This document shows, one piece after another, positions 12,135 through 24,300 of a stretch of DNA of 64,000 bases. Position numbers and translations under genes: made by a program. Within the stretch, counting starts at the first letter, position 1. Every line of letters begins with the position of its first letter. The notes beneath the pieces were generated by a model, which saw only the letters and a list, made by a program, of their open reading frames with translations, had not been told where the DNA came from and did no database searches. Origin of the DNA: Harmonia axyridis (Eukaryota > Arthropoda > Insecta > Coleoptera > Coccinellidae); assembly GCF_914767665.1 (NCBI RefSeq), contig NC_059504.1, positions 188,501 through 252,500 on the forward strand, in the 5' to 3' direction.

Positions 12135-13358
12135 ATGGATGACTCTGATTCTGAAGGGGTAGTACCTGAAATAGAAGGTTGTTCATATGAATATTTTTAT
12201 AAATATCACCTTGAGAGAAACCTACCATGTATTATAAAAGGAGTGGGACGAAATTGGAAAGCTACGAAACTATGGGCTAACGATAACAAACCAAATTTTA
12301 AGTATCTTAGAAGTGAATATGCGGAGTCAGTAGTCACTGTTTATAATTGTAAAGAAAAGTATTTCAATTCACACCCAACTTCAGAAATGAAATTCGAAGA
12401 TTATTTGAATTATTGGCAGAAATATAGCAAAGCGGAGGATAAATCTGGAATGGAGTTATTGTATCTGAAGGATTGGCATATGAAAAATGAGAATAAAAAT
12501 GATGATTTTTATGAAGTACCACTATATTTTTCTTCTGATTGGTTGAATGAGTATTTAGTAGCTGTGGGGAAGGATGATTATAGATTTGTTTATATGGGAC
12601 CTCTCGGGTCATGGTAGGTTCAATTTGATTAATTTCATTCCAAATAGTTGGATCAGACACAATTATTGAATAGGCAGCTGGGCTTCTGTGGTATGGATTG
12701 AAATGAATTATTTGTTTGCAGGACTCCATTACATAAAGACGTGATGAACACTTTCAGTTGGTCAGTGAATATTTGCGGCTATAAAAAGTGGCTTTTACTT
12801 CATCCTGGCGAAGAAAAAAAGTTGATGGATAAATCTGGAAAACTTCCTCTTAGTGTTGATAATCTACCTGAAGATATTAGACATTGCTACATAATACAAC
12901 AACCAGGCGATGCTATTTTTGTTCCTTCAGGGTGGTATCATCAAGTATGGAATTTAAAAGATACCATATCTATCAATCACAATTGGATCAACGTTACTAG
13001 TATATCAAGAATGGAAAATTCACTCGGCATAGGCCTCCAAGATGTACAAAAGGAAATATCACACCTGTCGAAAGAAAACGATTTTCAAGCACAGTGTGAG
13101 GCAATATTGAGGTGTGATGTCGGGATGAATCATGAAGATTTCTTCGAATTTATCCGTTTTATTACTTTGAGGAGGTTGAGAAAATATAACACACAACAAC
13201 AAGAAACTGAACTTGAGAATCAAATGCTTAAGAGGGACATTGAGGCTTGTCAAGAATCACTTATGCAAATTTTCAATCATCTAAATGAAACTCAAATGGA
13301 CGAAGCAATGAATATGTGTCTTCAGATGTCTACTATAATATTCAATAAGACGAGATGA
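12135..13358 (+). CDS. JMJD4: JmjC-domain 2-oxoglutarate oxygenase JMJD4
   Basis: Two exons: 12135-12613 and 12722-13358, joined within the Trp codon of GSWTPLHKD. The product is about 371 aa. JMJD4 hydroxylates a lysine of the translation termination factor eRF1 in mammals, using Fe(II) and 2-oxoglutarate. The iron-binding facial triad is intact: His164 and Asp166 (TPLHKD) and His233 (PSGWYHQVW). A downstream lysine in GYKKW fits the 2-oxoglutarate contact. The JMJD4-type start is visible (cupin beginning after YHLERNLPCIIKGV). The C-terminal 130 residues form the family's helical extension. The intron is 108 bp with GTAGGT...TTTGCAG. I see no missing key residue. Confidence 0.94.
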
Positions 13359-13685
13359 GTGTTGAGTATTATGCTATTTATTAATATTGAATGATGAAAT
13401 ATATATTTTTGTTGAAATCTGTCAGTTTCAATGAATGGGTAAAAGCGAAGAGGCTGCCAATATGATTTTTGAATTGAGTGATACTCCTTAAGCATGATTT
13501 AAAGAAAACAAAACAAATGAGAAAAAGGTTGACTTGAACTCAGGAGCTTTTGCCCACTTATTCACTCAATCAATTAGTAAAATTTGAAATAAATTCCCTA
13601 AATACGAAGTGGTTTGAAGAATTTATTTCAAAAATGATACAAAACCAATTATTCCATATATCTACTTGCTTAAATATACATAAAA
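13359..13685. other. Convergent gap between JMJD4 and RSPH10B-like
   Basis: The two genes converge here, 327 bp apart. A minus-strand AATAAA lies at 13627-13622, about 60 bp past the RSPH10B-like stop. No gene is seen. Confidence 0.55.
13622..13627 (-). terminator. Polyadenylation signal of the RSPH10B-like gene
   Basis: AATAAA on the minus strand, about 60 bp downstream of the stop codon at 13686. Confidence 0.5.
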
Positions 13686-16600
13686 TCACTTCTTTTTCTT
13701 GAGTTTTCCAGACGATTTTCTCAAGTGTAAATCTTGCGTCTCTTCCATTTCTTCGCTTTTAGTTTCTTTGGATTTCAAAAGTCTGAAAACCTCCTTCTTT
13801 TTCTCAGTCCGTACAATAAGCATGAGGGCGCAAACTATTAGAACTTCGTAGAACTCCAAAAAAGTCAGGCAATAATCCATATTACAGATTATGCCATTCT
13901 TCAGTATGGGAGGACATATCGTACAAAGACATTTCGCTACTACATCGGCCCCAAGTTCCCGAAATGCAGTTAGGTCTTGAAAAAATGGATCAACGTTTTC
14001 TGGTATTTCCATAGGCTCCTGAACTGCCTCGCCAATCGCTTCCTTTTCTGAATATTGACTCGAATTAGCGAGATTTTATTATGAAAAGACTACATAGTAG
14101 GACAAACGCAGGTTTCTATAATTATTTTGAAACTAGATGGCGCTAAGGGAATCCTTCCCAGATGGCGCTGACTATTCTACTATGCAGCCTTTATACAATG
14201 GTATTACCAAACAGCTCGAAGATAAAACTAAACATTGAGGTACCTGGCATATAGAAGAAGTTATGTCCTACTATATTGATATTTTTTCCTAGGGATTTCG
14301 ATACATGCAAGCATTTGTTTTTAGACCATGACTTGTAGCAGGGTGGTTCTTCTTCTTTTTTCGTACATGTGGCGTTCAAGAACGTTCTTGCCGTGTGTGG
14401 CTCTCCCAGTTTCAAGTACAATGCGTACACATTTTTGATGGACAAAATGTCTTTGTACTCGAATAGACATCTCCCTGAAGAAAGAAATAGATTAGTGTCG
14501 ATTGAAGATCGAAGTTTCGGACTTAATGGTCTATCACCAGGGCAGCGTAAAGAAATCAACGAGGTTTTCACCTGTATGAGATCCAGCGTAAACGAAAACT
14601 CTGTCCAGTAAGAATTTCTGGAGAATATACGGCGTGAGCCCTTCGGCAGACTGGATTTCCTCCCTGCTCTTGTGGTGGACCAACAACGCGGCGCCCATTA
14701 GGGACTGGATGAACTGAAAGAAGTAGATGTGTTCGAAAGGATGATGACAGGACTCGACGAAACTTGCCGGATTTTCGTCCAATAGTTTATCTATTTCCAC
14801 AAGAGGTATTCCGATTTTAGTGATTCCAATATCGAGGTAGAACTGCCATAAGAACATTCTGATCATGTAATGCTTGAAGTATGACTGAAAGAAGCAATTA
14901 TGAATATAATTATTGAATAATGATAATAAAAGAAAGGGTTTTCAAATAAGAGGTGTTGACGAAAACCAAACTCCGATTCAATGAATAATAATAATAATAT
15001 TTCTGGAATAGATAATCACAATTGGCCACCTAGATCTTATGACTTAACACCTTTAGACTTTTTTCTTTGGCGCAACGAGAAAGATAAGGTCTATGCCAAT
15101 TGTCTACAAACGATTCAAGATTTTAAAGATAGAATTCGTGAAGTTATCGAGAACATATAGGATATGGTGCTGCAGCCTTGGTGGCCATTTGGCTGATATC
15201 GTTTTCCATCGTTAATGTCCAATGAATCCATTGATTTCTCTTAAAATATACTCGTTTTTTTTTACTATCAAAATGAAACCTCTTATTGGAAAACCCTTCA
15301 TTATCACCGAACCCTTTTAAAAATCTCAAGATGTATGGAAGATTTCAATTACTTTTTCTCGTGACGTAATCGTAGCGTAATGGTAATAGACCTCAATGAG
15401 TTTCGGCAGATACCGGATGACCACGTTCCTCAAGTACTTCTCTTCCGTTCTCACGGTCGACTGGAACCTGGTCTCGGATTTGTTGAAGACTGGCACGTTC
15501 GGTATCAGCGATTGTCTCGCCGGGCTCTCTTGCCCGTAGGACTTGACCATCTTAGAAGGAACGGCGCTGCTGTTCGGCGTGAACAGGTTCCACTTGGACA
15601 GCTGCAGCTTCGACGCGTTCGCGCTGGAACTGGAACACATCACTTTACACAGTACGGTAAAAACTCCCTCTTTTGGGATTGGTAGGACGAAAAAAAAATG
15701 TTTTAATAGAAAACTGTTGCATGAAGTTTTCAAGTAGGCATGACTCGGAAGAAATATAAGTCTTATTGTTTTTCGAATCGAGGGCAGTTTTTATGGCCAA
15801 ATATTGATACTCACGTTGTTTCTGTTGATTCTATATCGAATTGTATCGTGTCGAAGGCGTTAACATACATACTCATAGCTCTCTCGATGTAGAAGTTCAA
15901 ATCTATGTCGTCTGGTGGTGAATGGATCTGAATCTCTGGAAATTGGGAAAACGATCGGGTTAAGGATGATTTTTCGATCGATGTTTTCGTTTTCGGATCG
16001 TCCTCAAGGCGACTCTGAAATACGCTCGATATAAAAACATTTAGACTCGGTTTCAATGTTTCTGAATTGGTGCCCCACGTTGGGCACCAATTGATATGAT
16101 TTCTATCAGTTATTATTATGTCTATACCACAGAAAGGTCTGGGACAATGAAAGGAGTTTGTGCTCCTTTCCTGGCAAGTGTGTTGGCCTCTTCATTCCTT
16201 TCAATTCTTCGGCCCTCCAATACCATATTATGTATAAAATAATTCAAGTAAATTGAGATTTATCTTGAATATTGAAAAAAGGAAACAAATTTCACTCGTT
16301 GTGAAATATTTCCATTCAAAACTCAAAAATGAAGCTAGACTGCTAATAATCATTGAAAACCGAAAGAGTCCAGTGCTCTAGTTAAAAAAATTAAAACATA
16401 CCTATTGGACAACACAGAGCTCCCTTCTCCTGTTTGGCGTAATCCAGCAGCGCGTTGACCTGCGAGGTGCGATTCCTTGTCGGCCATTGTTTTTCGGATA
16501 TCCCGTTCTTCATCATCGACTGGAATGCCTGCTCGTTGAACGTCACCGAAGAGCTTTCCTTGGCTATGTCCTCGTTAGAGGTGGGCATGTGCAGAGGTTT

Positions 16601-19600
16601 GTCGTTGTAGAAGAGGGGGTTCTTCTCGATGCTCTTTCCGTTTCCGCAGATCACCACGGCGGCTCCGTGCTTGAAATTGTCCTGGAAGAATCCGGCCATC
16701 TTCGCCCCGTTCTCGTTGCCGAAGAACATGATGCCTGCAATCAGCAAGTTACCAAATAATCAAGGTTCTCTTCAATTATGAAGAAGCCCAGCGAAGAAAC
16801 CAACTATTTATGTTGATGGAGTCCCACAGGGAAGTGACTTGGGTCCGGTAGAATTCACCGTACACTTGGGATATGTTAGAACTGCGACCAGTTTGGTCTT
16901 CAGTTCTATACTCTTCTTAACAGTTAGAGATTGGCAAATCTGACAACGCCTATTAGTGATTTTGCTGTCACTTCGTGAGTATTCGATTTAATTTAAAGTC
17001 CTGGCGTATTCGTCCAGGAGGATCTGAGATCCATTGCTGAACTGATCTCCTGTGATGTTCTTTAGCGAGTCCACAGATAGGTTTAGTTCCATGGGGTGTT
17101 ACTTTTGATGACCTTTTCACAAGGTAGAGTAAATACCAAAGGTTTAAGTCCTTTAGGTTGAAAGACCAAAGAAAATATAAACAAATCGATTTTTTATACG
17201 AGGCAAATTTGATCTCGAAAATTAATTAGAACTTATACTGAATCTGAGCATATAATTAGATTGGATACCATAAAAGCAAAACTTACCAGTGCCAGTTCTT
17301 TTTCCTTTAACCCAAGAGCCTTTGTAGTAATGCTGTACAGGGAAGGAGAAGAAATCGTTGTATTCTGTTCTCCAGGCGTATTCTCCAAGACCATTTATAA
17401 TCCCATCGGACCAATGTCCAATGTAAATCTTGAATGAGTGCGTTTTAAGTTAACGATTTAGTTGCATGATTGAGGCATCATCAGGTTGCTTTATGAGGAT
17501 AAACCTAGATCGCTCTTAGTTTTTACTCACATCATTATTTGACCAGCGCATTGCACCGCGTCCTTCTCTCTTATTTTTCGAATATTGTCCTTGGTAGCAG
17601 CTCCTATCCTTGAAATGGAAGAATCCGTTACCATCTCTGAGATCGTCTTGGAATTCGCCTTCATACCATACGTCTGAATCGTAAAGCAACCAACCAAAAC
17701 CTTCAAAAACATATTCAGTATGTACATTATGTTCTTTGAGGAAGTTACACTATTTTTACCATGCTTTTTCCCATATTTCCAATGACCGCTATAAACCATA
17801 CTAGTAGCTCGAATGTTATAAACGCCATTCCCGTGGAAGAAACCCTTGCAGAACATCCCTGTGTATTCGGTGAAGTCCGGAAGTTGCATTCTTCCCCTTC
17901 CGGTTGGTGATCCCTCCTCGAAATCACCCTGTATCGAAAAAAGATTCAAGCCTTTGTATTTCTTAACCTACTGGGTCCTCATCATCTTCAATTTAGAGAC
18001 TACGAAAAACTGAGTTCGATAAAATGCGTTCTACTTTTTCAAAAAAGCATTTTCCTATGCAAGAGTGTACTGAATGACTCCTCAAAGATTCATAGCGATT
18101 GAAAAGATGGTGTGTAAATAAAGGACAAACATACTTAAGTTCATTTTTATGTATAAAGGAGATTTTGTTTTTTTTTTATTTTTTCCTACCTCGTAAATTG
18201 TGCCATCAGCCCAATAGAAAGTCCCTTTGCCATGAGGTAACCTGTCGCAAACTTCACCCTCGTATCTGTTTCCATTCTTGAAGGTGATTTTGGCCATTTT
18301 TTCATCTCGTTTCACCAACCAATCGTATTCGAAGTTGGTCGTCGAGATCAATTTCTCATGCGAAGTTTCCATATGGTTGTCTTCAGTTATTGGTTGAAGA
18401 TGGGCAGCTGAAAACAGATAGTTGTTTTTCGTATATCTACCTACCCCTATTAATTGAAGATTGGGTATCTAAACATGATTTATCAGATCAGTATTTAATT
18501 AAAAAAAAACGAAAGAAAATAAACACATATCAGAGTAGACAGTCTTCGACAAAAATGTAGTCCCATTGAGTAGGCTATCCCATCTCAAAAGAGCCACTCC
18601 GTATATAAATATCGTTGCAGATCTACCAACCTAATAATACAGCTGTATTCGATATTGAGCTACTTCGTCTTCTTTTTTTTTCTAATGATGGTCGGTCAAC
18701 GTTCGAATGATCTTTGGGGTTCTTTTTTTGGCTATTTTCCGACGTTTTCCTCGAGTTAGTGACTGATTCTACTCCTACTGATGACGTTCTTCTGGTTACT
18801 AAAGATGACCGATTTTTTTTACCGGTCAATTTACTTTCGCTGATATTGCTCTTTCTCCTGGTTGTAGATCGTCTTCTTTGTGCGTAATAAACTTTGATTT
18901 CTTCACTTTGAGAACTTGATTCTGCCGTTTCTAGCCTGAACAAAGTTCATTGAAATTTTTAAATATGGATTATTAACCCCAAGTTCGAAAGTCACGTGAA
19001 AAAAACAGAAAAATTCTAGGAGGTATAGGTAAAGAAAAAATTTTCAGAAAAATCTTATTTTCCTTTCAGATAAAATAGCTAAAGAAGGTGAATATTTGTA
19101 CTCCTCATATTTTCGATTATCTAAAATTTATTGACACCAAATTCCAGAAGTACTGTTGAATATGTGGGATATCGAACTGAACACAAAATTCGAGGATCGA
19201 GAAAAGAAGACATTTACTTAGCTTCAATTCCTCCAGTATCGATGAATGAGACTCTAGCTTCATAATTGATGGAATCATCTCTTCCCTCTTCGTCATCGTC
19301 ATAGTTTCGATTAGTTAACTTTCCTTCGTTTACAGAAGCCATCGGCTAAATTTAAAAATTATATGAAACAAAGAGGAAATTTTCAAAAAATCAAACTTTT
19401 TGCATGGAGTTCAGAATTTTTTACGAAGAAGGAAAATATAGAGAGTGCAATAAATTTGATCCAATACAAATGATACAAAATTTACCTCATAACTTTCAAT
19501 GCAAACTTCCTCCATTATCTTATGAAAGAAATAGTATGTAAGCTCTCTGTCCAGATCGCAATACAAGCATTGACACTCCTTAGAGTTTTTGAATTGTCCC

Positions 19601-19785
19601 ACACAAATATCACAATTACATTTCGCCAAACGATATTCGGGGTTCAAATTTCTCTGTTTGCAAATTTTGTAGCTGTCCAAATAGCCACTACGAAAATTCT
19701 CGGCATATTTGAAGAGAATATCGTGCTCTTGCTCAATTGATGCATCTGAGGTGATCGTACTTTTTTCATCTCGTATTTCAGACAT
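13686..19785 (-). CDS. RSPH10B: MORN-repeat axonemal protein, radial spoke head 10 homolog B-like
   Basis: Thirteen exons fit in phase: 19785-19486, 19345-19218, 18935-18631, 18407-18190, 17928-17760, 17673-17531, 17428-17287, 16734-16402, 15935-15815, 15629-15353, 14884-14572, 14474-14244 and 14047-13686. The product is about 1013 aa, longer than vertebrate RSPH10B (about 870). RSPH10B is a component of the radial spokes of motile cilia; in insects this means sperm flagella. Residues 1-100 hold a Cys-rich segment (CNCDIC...CQCLYC), followed by an acidic and then a Ser/Arg-rich basic linker. From about residue 270 to 480 there are MORN repeats of the form YxGxWxxGxxxGxG (for example YIGHWSDGIINGLGEY and YEGEFQDDLRDGNGF). 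The C-terminal half matches the conserved RSPH10B tail (YMIRMFLWQFYLDIGI). It ends in a Lys-rich stretch. The ATG at 19785 is preceded by an in-frame stop. The acceptor at 15630 is the least typical. A mariner remnant sits in the intron between exons 10 and 11. Confidence 0.85.
14933..15309 (+). mobile_element. Deleted mariner (family 2) in an RSPH10B-like intron
   Basis: The terminal sequences are inverted: AGGGTTTTCAAATAAGAGGT at the left, and ACCTCTTATTGGAAAACCCT at the right. Between them only the C-terminal part of a mariner transposase can be read (WPPRSYDLTPLDFFLW followed by FKDRIREVIENI). The rest of the gene is missing, so this is a non-autonomous remnant. Confidence 0.8.
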
Positions 19786-19812
19786 TTTGGCATTCGAATT
19801 GAATTTTCATAT

Positions 19813-19817
19813 ACTGA
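19813..19817 (-). promoter_or_regulatory. Candidate initiator of the RSPH10B-like transcript
   Basis: TCAGT on the minus strand with A at 19815, giving a 5'UTR of about 30 nt before the ATG at 19785. There is no TATA box at -30. The same bases read TTCAG and could instead be a splice acceptor; an in-frame TGA just downstream argues against coding sequence entering from upstream. Confidence 0.4.
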
Positions 19818-20095
19818 ACATAGAAAAGAAATAGAGAAACATTGACGAGAAGTCGCTTGCGATTTTGAGCGCAACTATAACGTCCTGAAAAAAGGTCATA
19901 ACTTTATCAAGTGGGTGATATTTTTTCTGGAACTGTGCCCACTTCTTTCCTCCAGAACTCTTTTCTTTGGTGAACTGGTAGTTTGGAAAATGGAACTTTG
20001 TACTTAAAATGCAAATGAGTAGGTTTAAGCGAGATTTTTTTCGATCTAAATTTACATAGGTGAGTCCTGCCCCTAAGGATTATGCGCGTTTCGTA

Positions 20096-20180
20096 AAGCT
20101 CAAGCTACTTGACTTGAGCTCTACGAAAAGCTCAAGCCAAGTAGCTTGAGCTTGAGTCAAGTAGCTTGAATATCAAGCCA
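20096..20180. repeat. Cluster of inverted CAAGTAGCTTGAG words
   Basis: The words CTCAAGCTACTTGACTTGAGC, CAAGCCAAGTAGCTTGAGC and TTGAGTCAAGTAGCTTGA follow one another in alternating orientation. They can form several overlapping hairpins. Probably the end of a foldback element. Confidence 0.6.
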
Positions 20181-20269
20181 AGCCGTGAATCCTAGTGTTT
20201 CGTCCCGAGATCGCTTATGAACTCTTCAGTTAGGCAATCCCCCGATCTCTGCCTAAGACACCCTCTCAC

Positions 20270-20375
20270 ATCATCCTGGAGAGGTGACTCTGCTGCAACG
20301 CAGTGACCCCCATAAACCAGCTGGGGCCGTAATAGAGTGTGCCACCTCTAGGGCAGACAGAGTCACTACAAGGTA
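20270..20375. repeat. Interspersed repeat, copy 1 (about 105 bp)
   Basis: It shares GACTCTGCTGCAACGC, GCTGGGGCC and CAGACAnAGTCACTACA, in the same order and spacing, with 41630-41740. Two copies about 21 kb apart make a dispersed family. The shared end AGTCACTACA suggests a non-LTR or other element terminus, but the class is unknown. Confidence 0.65.
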
Positions 20376-20411
20376 AATATAAATCCTGATATAGATTACC
20401 TCCAAAACTGC

Positions 20412-20984
20412 TCAGATCTGATAAACCAAATTTGATACCCAATCTCGAAAGTGAATAAACTCACAAATAGTCCTTCTAACAGCAGTCTGCAAGCCGTCTT
20501 TGCTGAGATTCTTCGATCCCGACTTCCTTAACTTCTTCACTATCACTTGACTCCCACCAGCACCAACCAGAGTTTTTTTCTTGTCTTCGCTTGAAACTTT
20601 TCTTATATCTTTCTGGGATTCCTTACTTCTCGAAGTTTTCAACATGCTGATATTGCTTACGTTAGCTGAAGATCCATAAGAGGCCACACCGTAATAGTTA
20701 TCAGGTGTGAAGCTGTAATCCTGAACTAGGCCGTTGTCCATGATGACGTTGTAAAAAAAAACTACAAGTTCTTTCTCTACGTCCACTTCTTCACACAGAC
20801 ACTGCGTGGACACAGTCAAAAAGTCATGAGATTTGGTTTCGTCGCAAGGGCATATATGTTTTTTTATTTCTTGAAACTTTGGGGGCGGTGGTTCTTTTAT
20901 TACTGCAGTTGATAATTTAGTCGCCAGAGTGCGGTTCGATCCTGGTTTCATGCTTTTTTCGGATGTTAATGATGCTCGATTCAT
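20412..20984 (-). CDS. Uncharacterised Cys-containing protein or alternative exon next to RSPH10B-like
   Basis: An open frame of 190 codons with ATG at 20984 and stop at 20412. I do not recognise a family. The core (residues about 43-90: CPCDE...QCLCEEVDVEKELVVFFYNVIM) resembles residues of the first exon of the RSPH10B-like gene (CNCDIC...CQCLYCDLDRELTYYFFHKIM): same C-x-C pairs, EL, FF and IM spacing. The rest is Ser/Lys-rich. It could be an independent single-exon gene or an alternative upstream exon. A weak donor (GG|GTATCA) after FRDW would splice in phase to the exon at 19345. An N-terminal PPPPK motif is present. Confidence 0.55.
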   Translation of the reverse strand: MNRASLTSEKSMKPGSNRTLATKLSTAVIKEPPPPKFQEIKKHICPCDETKSHDFLTVSTQCLCEEVDVEKELVVFFYNVIMDNGLVQDYSFTPDNYYGVASYGSSANVSNISMLKTSRSKESQKDIRKVSSEDKKKTLVGAGGSQVIVKKLRKSGSKNLSKDGLQTAVRRTICEFIHFRDWVSNLVYQI

Positions 20985-21363
20985 TTTATTGGTAAAAAAT
21001 CGTAAAAATACACAACAAACTAAAATATTATGAAAAAGTGTTCATAATAAGAGAAATGTCAGCTTGAAAAATATGGAAAGATCAATCATATTAATGTCAT
21101 CACTCATCACAGAGGTGTAGAATACATTGAATTAAAAAAAAACACCTTCGTCATCAATTCTCTACTCATTTGAATCGATTTTATGGTTCTATTGCGATCT
21201 TTATCGACAATTGTTGTCTACATCATTATCAGAGAAATTTTGTTATAGTTATGATATAAAATAAGAATAAAAAACAAATAATCTTTTATTTAAAAATATC
21301 AACTACAAATAAACAAGATTCTTAACTAAATTCCTAGTGAATCAAATTTCACAAGTTCTCAGT
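20985..21363. other. Short intergenic region
   Basis: No gene is seen. It contains the 3' end of the minus-strand IDGF gene (AATAAA at 21290-21285) and the probable promoter of the ORF that starts at 20984. Confidence 0.5.
21285..21290 (-). terminator. Polyadenylation signal of the minus-strand IDGF
   Basis: AATAAA on the minus strand, about 75 bp beyond the stop codon at 21364. Confidence 0.6.
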
Positions 21364-24300
21364 TCAGTAGGGACTAGCTAAAGTAGTCAATGCTGCTCTC
21401 AAAATAGGGTATTTCTCATAAGAACAAGTACCCTTGAAATCGTCCATGGTTAAATCACTGATAGCGATACCACCAAGTCCTTTGCTCTTTGCGTATGTTC
21501 CTTTTGCAGCTGCATATTCTGGATTCGAGTAGGAGATCCAGGTGCCCTTTTTATTTGATTCTGGGATCAAGAAGGCGTAGGGTCCTGCAAAAAATATTTT
21601 ATCATAAAAGAGTGTCTTATGTTTGTGCCAAATGTTCTAGGAACAAAATTTCACCTCTTCTGCGACTGGTGTCTTTCTCTATAACGAAGGAAGTTGTTGG
21701 AAGAGTTGGAACAGGTATTTGAGGCTTAGTTGCTGTTTCAACCATTTGGCAAATTTCGAAGTAAGCCAGTTTTCCAGCATCTCTGGTGAAGAGTCCTTGT
21801 TCCCCTGGTCCATCAACAGTTAGAGGAGGAATTCCGTTGGTGTTGGAATCTTCGGTCATCTTCCAAGTTCTTCCGAATGTTGGTATGCCTAGCACGATTT
21901 TAGAAGATGGAGCTCCGTTTCTAGTCCTAAAAAGAGGAGGAATAAAATTGCCACCTTTTGGTTTCTGTCTTAGATTAGCTTAGCCTTTCAGAAATGTGTT
22001 ATTCTTGATGAACCTTTTGCAAGTTTGTCGACTTTTAGATTACCTAGAGACCTATAGCAGAGTACTTTGTTGCCTCTAGCCAAATATTTTATGGTATTAT
22101 GGCAGATCAGCAAAGAACTTTGGCTATGTGATTCCAAATTTCTTAGCGTGAACACTCTGTCAGTTTCAATGTGTATGGGCTTCCTTTTAGATACGTTTGA
22201 GTGAATAATGACAATTACCTCACACAATCATTTTTTAGGAATGATGTATAGATATTATTTTTTATACATACCAGTAATTGACTTGGAAATCCACATTTTC
22301 ATCTGTTCTTCTATCAACCAACTCAAACAATGGAGATGTGTTATCTGCTTCTTCAGGATTACGCTCAGGGGTGTAAAAATCATATGCCATAAGGTTCACG
22401 AAGTCCACATGAGGTGCTATGAGCTTGGGATCGTAATATACTGAAATTTAAAGTTTTATTCGAAAATTGTTTTAATATTCGATTTTTTTTTTATCGTCTA
22501 CCTGTACTGTTGACATTCGGTAAAACTGTTACTGTTACCATGAGGTTGTCCATGGCAAAAGTTCTCTTCAGTTCCCTCACCAAGGCTACGAATTGTTCAC
22601 GATGTTCTTCTGCTTTTTTATCGATGACAGAGGGACCAATTACCTTGGTTTTCAAGTTGTGGAAGAAGGAACCTATGAATAAATTTAGGATAATGAGTTT
22701 TAAAATATAACTTCAATAGTAACAGTTGATATATTCACACAATTCGATCATGAAAATGATAAACATATTAGTTTTACGGTTTATTATTTTCTTTGAGAGT
22801 ACTTACCGATCTTTGAACGAATCTTTTTTGGTTTAGTCTCTGGGAATTCCCATGCCAAGTCAATACCTTCGAATCCATATCTCTTCACGATATCATATGC
22901 AGAATTCACGAAAGTTGTACGAAGAGCTGAAGATTCAAGCTGAAAGCAACATTGATAAATATTAGAAACTCAAAAATTGAAAAAGTAGCAAATAATATGA
23001 ATAAAAATTCAGCTCACCAAATCCCTGTATTGAATATTCTTTTCATCACCTTCTCCACTGAGATCTGCACCACCACCAACAGAAAGGATGAATTTGGGCT
23101 TAGCATATTTATTATTTAGATGGTCTTTGGTAGCTATCACTTTTTTGTAATGTTGTTGAGTGACATCAAAGTTTTCGTTCAAGGGCATCACTTTCTTGAA
23201 TTTCTCATTGATACCAGCAAAACCGTAGATTACATGGGTGCAATATGGAAGAGCAGACTCGAGGTCAGCAAGAGTGAACTTTGCCTGGCCTAAAAATTAA
23301 AAGTCTCTTGAAAAATTAAAAAGTCCACTACGTCGAAAAAAGTAATTAGTCTGCAAATATCCTATGAGCCAGATGTGACATCGTGTGACTTTTTCATTGA
23401 ATTTTGATACTATTTTGCTGGCTTAAGTTTGAGACAGCAAAAACCTTGATGAGAGAATAGCAAATGCATTCAAATTTTAAATGCAATCCATAGCGTGCTG
23501 ATCTATGCAGCAAATAAATTTTTTCAATATATAGAATATGACAAAATATAGTAACTTATCAGTACCTAAAGATTGACTTCAGAGTTGTATAATTTGCAGT
23601 TTTTGTGGAAATTATTTCGATAGTGAATAATTTCCCATAAGATATGTTGATTTAACAAAGTGCTTCGATCAATAATCAATTTATATTTCAAATCACGAAT
23701 TTGTAAGGAACACAATAAATACTGAATTGCTTATTTGATTGTTTAACGAAGTGTTGGATCATTTCACCGCATGAAAATGCTGATTGAGTTTTTGTTGCGA
23801 TGTGATAAATACCAAACTCAATGATATATGAAAACAAATACATTTGAAAGATAGAGATTCGTATATTTATTCGCATCGAACCTCATACTCGTACTTATAG
23901 ATACACCTCCCGGAAAATATTCATTATAAAATCTTGAACTTAAAAATAGACGAATTGTCTAAAATTCTAAAGTGAACTGTAATTATAGAAAATATATGAT
24001 TAAACTATCGCATTTCATCCTTAAGTATTGTTATTTTGATACTGAATTATAGAATTTAAAGATTGAATGGAGACAATGTGAATTTCACAATTTAAATATT
24101 TTTTCCTGGAACTATTCTTGAGGGGAACAAATAGGAAGAGGCAATTTGAACCAACAAACAATAAAATTTCATTACAATCGTATGCAATTTCAGACTTAAA
24201 TGACTTGACTCATTGCAGCAAATAGTTAATGATTATCCTTGAAAGGGTATGAATAATAAGTAGACATATTCTCTCTTGTTTACTTAATGTGCTAACAGAT

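Noticed and set aside
15380..15685. Plus-strand open frame of 101 codons
   Set aside because: Opposite-strand shadow of RSPH10B-like exon 10, which is GC-rich and fits the gene in phase.
13686..20984. Joining the ORF at 20412-20984 directly to the exon at 19785
   Set aside because: An in-frame TGA lies between the possible acceptor and the ATG at 19785, so coding sequence cannot pass through.
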